Assembly: GCA_015222855.1 (NCBI GenBank)
Contig: JADFWA010000125.1
Location: 1-17,717 of the forward strand
From: Pseudomonadota bacterium
GTDB taxonomy: Bacteria; Desulfobacterota; Syntrophia; Syntrophales; JADFWA01
DNA length: 17,717 nt
Reading direction: 5' to 3'
The position numbers and the translations under genes were made by a program. Positions 9,103 to 14,561 of this stretch are shown here, piece after piece (the first letter of the stretch is position 1; every line of letters begins with the position of its first letter). A model generated the notes under the pieces. The model searched no databases, was not told where the DNA came from, and saw nothing but the letters and a program-made list of their open reading frames with translations.

Positions 9103-9549
9103 ATGGCAGGGATAAAAGTATCCATTGAAAGATTGGATGGCAATGAAGATGTTCCCCTTCCCCGCTATATGACCGAAGGTTCGGCAGGGATGGATATCTT
9201 TGCGGCGGTGGAGAAGGAAGAGATTATCCTTCCCGGCAAGAGAACGATTGTCCCGACCGGCATCACAATTGCGTTGCCGGAAGGGTACGAAGCACAGATC
9301 AGGCCACGAAGCGGACTTGCCATAAAAAATGGAGTCACATTGGTAAATTCTCCCGGCACGATAGATGCCGACTATCGAGGGGAGATCGGGATAATTATGA
9401 TTAACCATGGTGAAGAGCCATTTATCATAAAGAGGGGTGATCGTATTGCGCAGATGGTCGTCCATCGGGCGTACAGGGTGACATGGGATTTGAGAGATGG
9501 TCTGGATGAGAGCTCAAGGGGAGATGGTGGATTCGGGCATACGGGGTGA
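9103..9549 (+). CDS. dut: dUTP diphosphatase (dUTPase)
   Basis: Trimeric dUTPase hydrolyses dUTP to dUMP and PPi, keeping uracil out of DNA and feeding thymidylate synthesis. All five conserved motifs are present in the 148-residue protein: G26-SAGMDIFAA (motif 1), P68-RSGLA (2), G85-TIDADYRGE with catalytic D90 (3), G112-DRIAQMVV (4), and the C-terminal [10 protein letters not shown] arm (139-148, 5). Length is typical. Ribosome-binding sequence before the ATG is weak (ACAGGTACAGG at a distance), and the upstream gap is mostly repeat. The classic pnp-M16-dut order supports the call. Confidence 0.97.
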   Translation: MAGIKVSIERLDGNEDVPLPRYMTEGSAGMDIFAAVEKEEIILPGKRTIVPTGITIALPEGYEAQIRPRSGLAIKNGVTLVNSPGTIDADYRGEIGIIMINHGEEPFIIKRGDRIAQMVVHRAYRVTWDLRDGLDESSRGDGGFGHTG

Positions 9550-9563
9550 AAAGAGTTTCAACC

Positions 9564-9591
9564 TTGAACTCTAAACTCTGAGCCCTAACCA
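9564..9591. repeat. Degenerate single-arm heptad array between dut and the DUF39 gene
   Basis: Four consecutive 7-base units, TTGAACT, CTAAACT, CTGAGCC and CTAACCA, resemble the CCTGAAC heptads of the rpsO-pnp hairpin. No inverted partner array is visible nearby, so this may be a decayed half-copy. Confidence 0.5.
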
Positions 9592-9608
9592 ATGAAGGTT
9601 GTTGATCG

Positions 9609-10778
9609 ATGAAGAAATATAAGGTCAGTAAAACCTATAAAGAGATAAATGAAAAGATAAGAGCAGGGAAGGCCGTGGTGGTTACGGCCGAAGAGATTAT
9701 TGATATTGTAGAGAAAAATGGGGAAGTAGAGGCGGCAAGAAAGGTAGATGTTGTAACGACAGGAACTTTCAGTCCCATGTGTTCATCGGGTGCTTTTCTT
9801 AACTTTGGTCATACATCTCCGAAGATAAGGGCATCGAAAGTATGGCTCAATGACGTACCGGCTTATGGAGGTCTTGCGGCTGTGGATTGTTATGTCGGTG
9901 CGACAGAGGTAGCAGAAGGTGATCCCCTCAACAGTGTTTATCCCGGTGAATTTAATTATGGCGGCGGACACGTCATTGAGGATCTGGTGGCAGGTAATGT
10001 GATAAGATTACGGCTGGAGGGTTACGGGACCGATTGTTATCCGGCCAGGAGGCATGAAAAGAATATCACAATCAATGACTTGCGTGACGCCATTCTCTTC
10101 AATCCCAGGAATGCCTATCAGAACTACAATTGCGCTGTAAACATGTCCGACAAGACTATTTATACCTATATGGGTGTGCTGAGACCCGGTATGGCTAATG
10201 CGAATTACTCCACAGCCGGGCAGTTAAGTCCCCTTTTTAATGATCCCTATTATAAAACTATCGGTATAGGGACAAGGGTGTTTTTGGGGGGCACTCAGGG
10301 TTACGTAGCCTGGCATGGAACCCAGCATGACTCTCATGTTCCGAGGGGCGAGAATGGAGTTCCAAGGGAAGGAGCGGGTACCATAGCGGTCATCGGAAGC
10401 CTTAAGGAGATGGTTCCTGAGTGGCTTGTCGGGGCAAGTATTCTTGGTTATGGGGTTTCCCTTTATGTGGGGATTGGTATCCCGATCCCGATACTCAACG
10501 AAGAAATGGCGCGTTATACGGCTGTCAGGGATGAAGATATTTATACCCAGATTTACGATTACAGCATGGATTATCCGAATGGGGTGGCCAAGAGCCTTGG
10601 CGAGGTAAGCTACAAAGAACTGAGAAGCGGTTCGATAGAACTTGACGGGAAGAAAGTAGCTACTGCCCCCTTGTCCAGTTATTATAAGGCAAGAGAGATC
10701 GCGAATATCCTGAAAGAGTGGATTGAGACGGGAGAATTTCTTTTGGGTGAACCGCAACAACTCCTTCCATCAAGTTAA
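9609..10778 (+). CDS. DUF39/COG1900 homocysteine biosynthesis protein
   Basis: A 389-residue member of the HcyBio (DUF39, COG1900) family. Archaeal and Deltaproteobacterial members have been linked genetically to a route making homocysteine directly from aspartate semialdehyde and sulfide, as shown for MA1821 of Methanosarcina acetivorans. Visible features are the N-terminal TGTFSPMCSSGAFLNFGH segment with C58, then GDPLNSVYPGEFNYGGGHVIEDL, G-T-D-C143-Y-P-A-R, YNCAVNMSDKTIYTYMG (C175), and GIGTRVFLGGTQGYVAWHGTQH. The conserved cysteines fit a sulfur-transfer role (inference). In many genomes the gene sits beside a NIL/ferredoxin partner; none is present here. Start ATG 9609 has GAAGG nearby. 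Family is clear; biochemical function in this organism is inferred. Confidence 0.92.
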   Translation: MKKYKVSKTYKEINEKIRAGKAVVVTAEEIIDIVEKNGEVEAARKVDVVTTGTFSPMCSSGAFLNFGHTSPKIRASKVWLNDVPAYGGLAAVDCYVGATEVAEGDPLNSVYPGEFNYGGGHVIEDLVAGNVIRLRLEGYGTDCYPARRHEKNITINDLRDAILFNPRNAYQNYNCAVNMSDKTIYTYMGVLRPGMANANYSTAGQLSPLFNDPYYKTIGIGTRVFLGGTQGYVAWHGTQHDSHVPRGENGVPREGAGTIAVIGSLKEMVPEWLVGASILGYGVSLYVGIGIPIPILNEEMARYTAVRDEDIYTQIYDYSMDYPNGVAKSLGEVSYKELRSGSIELDGKKVATAPLSSYYKAREIANILKEWIETGEFLLGEPQQLLPSS

Positions 10779-10867
10779 CAAATTTCATAGACACCTGTTT
10801 TTTCTTAGCATTCGGCATGTTATCATGTTGCCCTTTCTTGGGAACCGTAGAATCTTACATTTCGAAC

Positions 10868-10888
10868 CCCTCGACTTATAGTCGAGGG
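10868..10888. repeat. Perfect 8-bp hairpin CCCTCGAC/GTCGAGGG
   Basis: CCCTCGAC (10868-10875) and GTCGAGGG (10881-10888) pair perfectly around TTATA. No T-run follows in either direction, so it is not an intrinsic terminator. The shape is reminiscent of the palindromic ends of IS200/IS605-type elements, but no transposase is present, so this is only a possible remnant or a dispersed hairpin. Confidence 0.5.
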
Positions 10889-11169
10889 TAGTTCACTGAA
10901 AAATATAGTGACCGATTTCACTCCAAAAGTATTAAATACTTCATTGCTTTCATCTCTCAATCTTTCGTAAAAATTCACCTTAATTCATTGCAAGCTGGCA
11001 GGAACAGGATAAATGAACCTATTGCTGAAATTCGTTCAGCTATGAAAGCTTAGCTATGGATTGGGAAAACCGCCTTTAGATATAAAAGAAATGGGGTAAT
11101 TAAATTACATCGAGCATTAAAGTGGTTTTTTCCCATTTCCCATGCAGGATATAAAAAACTCTTTTAATA

Positions 11170-11198
11170 TTGCACAATTGTAATATTTGTAATATAGT
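11170..11198 (+). promoter_or_regulatory. Candidate sigma-70 promoter for the FtsB-like gene
   Basis: TTGCAC (11170-11175) and TATAGT (11193-11198) are separated by 17 bases. The -10 matches consensus at 5 of 6 positions; the -35 matches only at TTG. It would give a leader of about 50 bases before the ATG at 11254. An ACAATTGT palindrome lies in the spacer. Confidence 0.4.
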
Positions 11199-11253
11199 CT
11201 GCAGGAAAAGACCATTTCGGACATTTCAGATTTCTTAAGCAGGGTGATTTGGG

Positions 11254-11520
11254 ATGAAGGTTGGCAGGTATCTGATAGTTTTTCTTGTACTGATGGGGCT
11301 TCTGATTGTATTTGGGGACAAAGGGCTTGTGGACAATTACGTGATGAAAGAGAAATTGGTGTCGCTGAGAAATGCGAATAAGCGGATGATCCATGAAAAC
11401 AAAGACTTAAAGAAAAAAATAGTGTTACTTAGAAACAATTTGCGGTATATAGAAATGGTGGCAAGAGATGAGATTGGGATGGTGAAGAAAGGGGATATTG
11501 TTTATCGATTTGATGATTGA
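11254..11520 (+). CDS. FtsB/DivIC-like septum formation initiator protein
   Basis: An 88-residue bitopic protein: a short cytoplasmic N-terminus, one membrane helix (about 6-22), a coiled coil rich in Lys/Glu/Asn/Leu (about 30-62), and the family's C-terminal signature Y-I-E-M-V-A-R-D-E-I-G-M-V-K-K-G-D-I-V-Y. FtsB/DivIC proteins form a divisome subcomplex with FtsL and FtsQ/DivIB in the inner membrane. AGGGTG at 11241-11246 provides a ribosome-binding site 7 bases from the ATG. It lies 259 bases upstream of pilM on the same strand, separated by an inverted repeat, so co-transcription is possible but not shown. The domain family (PF04977) is clear; whether it acts in division here is inferred. 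Confidence 0.85.
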   Translation: MKVGRYLIVFLVLMGLLIVFGDKGLVDNYVMKEKLVSLRNANKRMIHENKDLKKKIVLLRNNLRYIEMVARDEIGMVKKGDIVYRFDD

Positions 11521-11661
11521 GTTCAGGGAAGTCAAGTTTTTCACATTTGAGACGATATATAACAATAAAGGCAACTACTCAGCCACAAAGTCACCAAGGC
11601 ACGAAGTGTAAAAATTAATTATATTGTTCCATGGTCTCCTGAAAGTTTTCTTAATCAAATG

Positions 11662-11688
11662 CCTGCCTGTGCGATGCACGCAGACAGG
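11662..11688. repeat. GC-rich hairpin module nested in the period-8 element
   Basis: CCTGCCTGTGC (11662-11672) pairs with GCACGCAGACAGG (11676-11688) around a GAT loop, with one mismatch and a two-base bulge. Its reverse complement shares TGTCTGC and GCACAGGCAGG with a module inside the REP-like element at 16368-16389. It interrupts the AT-rich spacer of the surrounding repeat, which suggests later insertion. Confidence 0.65.
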
Positions 11689-11711
11689 TCCTTGGTTATC
11701 ATAAATTATGA

Positions 11712-11717
11712 TATAAT
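11712..11717 (+). promoter_or_regulatory. Possible -10 box for pilM inside the repeat
   Basis: A perfect TATAAT, overlapping by one base the right arm of the period-8 element and lying 62 bases before the pilM ATG. The best upstream match, TTGGTT at 11692-11697, leaves only 14 bases of spacer, so a -35 is not convincing. A palindrome ATCATAAATTATGAT overlaps the box. Confidence 0.3.
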
Positions 11718-11779
11718 TTTAGTGACTTCGTGTCTTGGTGGCTGAATCGTTATCAATAAAAAACTAATAGGTTGCATAA

Positions 11780-12898
11780 ATGTTTGGAATAAAGGATTTG
11801 TTTTCAAAGAAACAGGTTGTCGGGCTTGATGTAGGGTCGAGTTCTATAAAACTGGTGGATATACAGGATACACCCAAAGGATTTTTCCTGAACAATTTCT
11901 TCCAGATTCCGCTGGAGAAAGGCGTGATAGTGGATGGAGTGTTGAGCAAGCCGGACATACTTTCCCGAAAGATCAAAAAACTTTTCAAGACTTCCGGTTG
12001 CAAGATAAAAAAAATAGTCACTTCCCTTCCCGGGCACTCCGTCATTATTAAAAAAGTAAGTTTTTCAGTTATGGAGGAGGAGGAATTACGTGAACTGATA
12101 AGCGATGAAGCTGAGAAGTATCTGCCTTTTGATGATGTGGAGGAGGTCAACTTCGACTTTCAGATATTGGGTGAAAGTGATGCCACTCCAAACCAGATGG
12201 AGGTCATTCTTGTCGCGGCAAAGAAGGATATTATTTACAGTTACACTGTTGCGATCGAAAATGCCGGGCTCAAGGTGGTCATTATGGATGTGGAGGCCTT
12301 TGCCCTGGAAACCATGTATGAAACAAATTATGATTTTGAAGAAGATGACATAGCTGTCCTGGTGAATATCGGGGCAAGTATGACCAATATCAATGTGGTC
12401 AAGAATGGGACCTCAATTTTTACGAGAGATTTTCCGATGGGGGGGAATAACATTACGGAAGTTATACAGGAAAAAATGGGTGTAACTTTTGAGGAGGCGG
12501 AAGCGGCCAAGCTCGAAGTGGCGAAAATGGGAGAAGGAGCGGATAAGGCCAAACTCGAAGAGGTGGAAGCGGATGAGGTTGAGGAGGGTGGATTTAAGGG
12601 GGATTTAATCAGTTGTGCCGAGGCCATTTTCATGGAGATCGAAAGGTCTGTTGATTATTTCAGGTCAACCTACACGGGTGGATATATTAAACAGATACTT
12701 ATCAGTGGCGGGTGCGCGAAGATTCCGGGGTTGGCCAGCGCCCTTTCTCAAAGATTAAATATAGAAACGGAACTGATCAATCCATTTAAAAATATATCAT
12801 ATAACAAAAAAGCCTTTAATTCTAAGCGGATAGAAGACATTGGTCCCATGGCGGCCATTGGGGTGGGATTGGCCCTGAGGAGGATAGGCGACAAATGA
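11780..12898 (+). CDS. pilM: Type IV pilus assembly ATPase-like protein PilM
   Basis: PilM is a cytoplasmic actin/FtsA-like protein that binds the N-terminal tail of PilN and links the PilN/PilO inner-membrane platform to the motor. The 372-residue product shows the actin-fold phosphate-1 motif VGLDVGSSSIKLVDI (14-28), the phosphate-2 region DIAVLVNIGASMTNINVV (190-207) and the adenosine motif LISGGCAKIPGL (307-318). A strongly acidic, Ala/Glu/Lys-rich stretch (about 235-270) lies in the second half. The ATG at 11780 has only a weak AGG upstream. It is first in pilMNOPQ and overlaps pilN by ATGA. Length and domain order are normal. Confidence 0.96.
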   Translation: MFGIKDLFSKKQVVGLDVGSSSIKLVDIQDTPKGFFLNNFFQIPLEKGVIVDGVLSKPDILSRKIKKLFKTSGCKIKKIVTSLPGHSVIIKKVSFSVMEEEELRELISDEAEKYLPFDDVEEVNFDFQILGESDATPNQMEVILVAAKKDIIYSYTVAIENAGLKVVIMDVEAFALETMYETNYDFEEDDIAVLVNIGASMTNINVVKNGTSIFTRDFPMGGNNITEVIQEKMGVTFEEAEAAKLEVAKMGEGADKAKLEEVEADEVEEGGFKGDLISCAEAIFMEIERSVDYFRSTYTGGYIKQILISGGCAKIPGLASALSQRLNIETELINPFKNISYNKKAFNSKRIEDIGPMAAIGVGLALRRIGDK

Positions 12899-13440
12899 TA
12901 AGGATAAATCTTCTCCCCTATATGGAAAAGAGGAAAGAGGCGGGCCTGAAGCGCCAGATTATCATTTTATCAACTGCCTTTGTGGTGTTTCTCCTCATTA
13001 TAGTTTCTCTGCATATATACACTGTCAGGGGCATAGGCAAACTTGAAAAAGAGATTGAAGGGGTGGAGGCGCGGTTAAAGGTCCTGACGAAAATTACGGG
13101 AGATATTGAGAAGGTCAAGGAAAACAAGGAAGTACTAAAAAAGAAATTGGCGATTATAGAGAATCTTGAGAAAAGCAGGTTGGATCCGGTTCTCTTTTTG
13201 GACGATTTGACAACGAGAGTTCCGGAAGGGCGTATCTGGCTTACGGCTCTTTCCGGCTCGGGGACAGATCTTCGGGTGGAGGGTGTTGCCAGAGATAATA
13301 CAGCCATTGCGGATTTTATGAAGAACCTGGAATGGTCTCAATATATAAGGTCTGTAGACCTCGTTTCATCCAGACAGACAATCATTTCCGGTGTTAAGTT
13401 GAAGGAATTTACCTTATCCTGCACCATGAAGAAGGGATAA
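12895..13440 (+). CDS. pilN: Type IV pilus inner-membrane assembly protein PilN
   Basis: A 181-residue bitopic protein. The conserved cytoplasmic tail MIRINLLP (1-8) is the segment known to insert into the PilM groove. One membrane helix spans about 22-39, followed by a periplasmic coiled coil (46-95) and a C-terminal ferredoxin-like domain expected to dimerise with PilO. The start overlaps the pilM stop as ATGA, and an AGGAGG (12878-12883) lies 11 bases upstream inside pilM. pilO follows after 3 bases. Confidence 0.96.
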   Translation: MIRINLLPYMEKRKEAGLKRQIIILSTAFVVFLLIIVSLHIYTVRGIGKLEKEIEGVEARLKVLTKITGDIEKVKENKEVLKKKLAIIENLEKSRLDPVLFLDDLTTRVPEGRIWLTALSGSGTDLRVEGVARDNTAIADFMKNLEWSQYIRSVDLVSSRQTIISGVKLKEFTLSCTMKKG

Positions 13441-13443
13441 AAA

Positions 13444-14058
13444 ATGGCACTTACTCTGGACGATATAAAAAAGATGTCTCCCATGCGCAAGGCGCTGATT
13501 ATCTGTCTTGTCTTTCTTCTTCTTGGATATTTTTATTATTCCTACTTTTTTCAGGACATGCTTGAAAAGAAAGGAAAGCTTGCAGGGGATTTGTCAGGCC
13601 TTCAGCAGGAGATAGCTGAAAAGCAACTTGTGGTGAAAAAGATAGAACAATTTAGAAAAGAGCTGGCTATCCTGGAGGAAAGCCTGCGAGTAGCCCTGAC
13701 CAGGCTTCCGGAGCAAAAAGAGATACCCGGTCTCCTGGGTTCCGTTTCCGAGGCCGGAAGAAAGGTGGACCTTGAATTTTTACTGTTCGAGCCGATGGAA
13801 CCTGTTCCGAAGGAATTTTATGCCGAGATACCTGTCAAGATCGAGGTGACCGGCAGTTATCATAATGTCGCGTTCTTTTTTGAGAAGGTGGCGAAGCTTC
13901 CCCGCATCATGAATATAACAGATATTTCCATTAAAAGGGGAGGGGAGACAAGAGAGCGGGGTGAAAGCCCCAGTTTGGTCACTTCATGTCTTGTCAAGAC
14001 TTATATGTTCTTGGAAAAGGTGGACGAGGAGAGTGTGGCTGCTCCCGGCTCCAAATAG
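13444..14058 (+). CDS. pilO: Type IV pilus inner-membrane assembly protein PilO
   Basis: A 204-residue bitopic protein: a short cytoplasmic tail, a membrane helix at about 17-35 rich in Leu/Phe/Tyr, a periplasmic coiled coil (40-85), and a C-terminal domain containing LPEQKEIPGLLGSVSEAGR and the conserved IPVKIEVTGSYHNVAFFFEK segment typical of PilO (PF04350). It pairs with PilN and contacts PilP, setting the alignment between motor and secretin. Start ATG follows pilN by 3 bases, with an AAGAAGGG ribosome-binding site in the pilN 3' end. A 29-base gap with a half-repeat precedes pilP. Confidence 0.95.
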   Translation: MALTLDDIKKMSPMRKALIICLVFLLLGYFYYSYFFQDMLEKKGKLAGDLSGLQQEIAEKQLVVKKIEQFRKELAILEESLRVALTRLPEQKEIPGLLGSVSEAGRKVDLEFLLFEPMEPVPKEFYAEIPVKIEVTGSYHNVAFFFEKVAKLPRIMNITDISIKRGGETRERGESPSLVTSCLVKTYMFLEKVDEESVAAPGSK

Positions 14059-14067
14059 AAAATTGAT

Positions 14068-14086
14068 AACAGTTCACAGGGTTCAG
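14068..14086 (+). repeat. Half-copy of the truB-upstream repeat, abutting the pilP start
   Basis: AACAGTTCACAGGGTTCAG ends one base before the pilP ATG. It matches the left arm at 4014-4032 at 17 of 19 positions. It supplies the only Shine-Dalgarno-like string (AGGG, 14078-14081) for pilP, 6 bases from the ATG. Confidence 0.7.
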
Positions 14087-14087
14087 T

Positions 14088-14561
14088 ATGAAGATAACAA
14101 GTAATCTTTTAAAGTGCGCAATTGTAGTCTTTCTGGTTTTGTCTGTAATTTTGTGGGCTTGTGCGGGATGTTGTGATGCCGGAACCGCATCTTACAAATA
14201 CAATTCCGTGGGGAAGCCGGATCCTTTTAGGCCCTTCATGGATTTAGAAAAGAAAGACCGGAAACTGAGAGAAGCTGCCCCCAAATCTCCACTTCAGAAG
14301 ATAAGTATAGATCAGCTAAGGCTTGTCGGTATTGTACGGAGTGGTAAAAAGATGATTGCCATGGTAGAAGATTCAAAGGGGGAACATCGTCACTATGTCC
14401 TTCATAGAGGCACTCGTATTGGTATGAATGAGGGCAGGGTGGTGAAGATACTCACCGATCGGGTAATTATTGTGGAAAGGATTAAATATCCCTCCGGGAA
14501 GATAATGGAAAAACGTGTAATTTTGAAACTTCGCGCAGAAGAAAATGGGGGAAAATCATGA
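14088..14561 (+). CDS. pilP: Type IV pilus pilotin-like lipoprotein PilP
   Basis: PilP is an inner-membrane-anchored periplasmic lipoprotein bridging PilN/PilO to the PilQ secretin. The 157-residue product has an N-terminal hydrophobic signal (about 9-24) ending in a cysteine-rich stretch W-A-C25-A-G-C28-C29; a lipobox cleavage at C25 or C28 is likely. The mature part has the characteristic K-P-D-P-F-R-P-F motif, then a beta domain with LRLVGIVRSGKKMIAMVEDSKG and the glycine-containing RGTRIGMNEGRVVKIL segment. The 3' end overlaps pilQ as ATGA. A little shorter than Pseudomonas PilP (about 174). Confidence 0.93.
   Translation: MKITSNLLKCAIVVFLVLSVILWACAGCCDAGTASYKYNSVGKPDPFRPFMDLEKKDRKLREAAPKSPLQKISIDQLRLVGIVRSGKKMIAMVEDSKGEHRHYVLHRGTRIGMNEGRVVKILTDRVIIVERIKYPSGKIMEKRVILKLRAEENGGKS

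Larger units (their letters stand above)
10779..11253. other. Gene-free region upstream of the FtsB-like gene
   Basis: AT-rich, with no recognisable gene on either strand. It holds a perfect 8-bp hairpin (10868-10888), a 15-base palindrome AAGTATTAAATACTT (10927-10941), a 6-bp GCTGAA/TTCAGC hairpin (11024-11040), a loose inverted pair (about 11062-11078 with 11118-11134) and a candidate promoter near 11170-11198. One forward frame (10892-11167) is broken only by a TAG at 11051, but its translation resembles nothing I recognise. Confidence 0.7.
11584..11740. repeat. Inverted period-8 repeat, copy 2, with a nested hairpin
   Basis: Left arm 11584-11607 reads CACAAAGT, CACCAAGG, CACGAAGT on the plus strand. 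Right arm 11717-11740 reads CACCAAGA, CACGAAGT, CACTAAAA on the minus strand. Both arms are preceded by GC on the outer side, as in the copy at 2246-2334. The 109-base spacer carries a separate GC-rich hairpin (11662-11688) and an AT-rich palindrome. The element occupies most of the gap between the FtsB-like gene and pilM. Confidence 0.85.

Noticed and set aside
10892..11167. Forward frame of 92 codons broken by one TAG at 11051, a possible pseudogene
   Set aside because: AT-rich, no start or ribosome-binding site, and no recognisable motif; one stop in 92 codons is weak evidence by itself.
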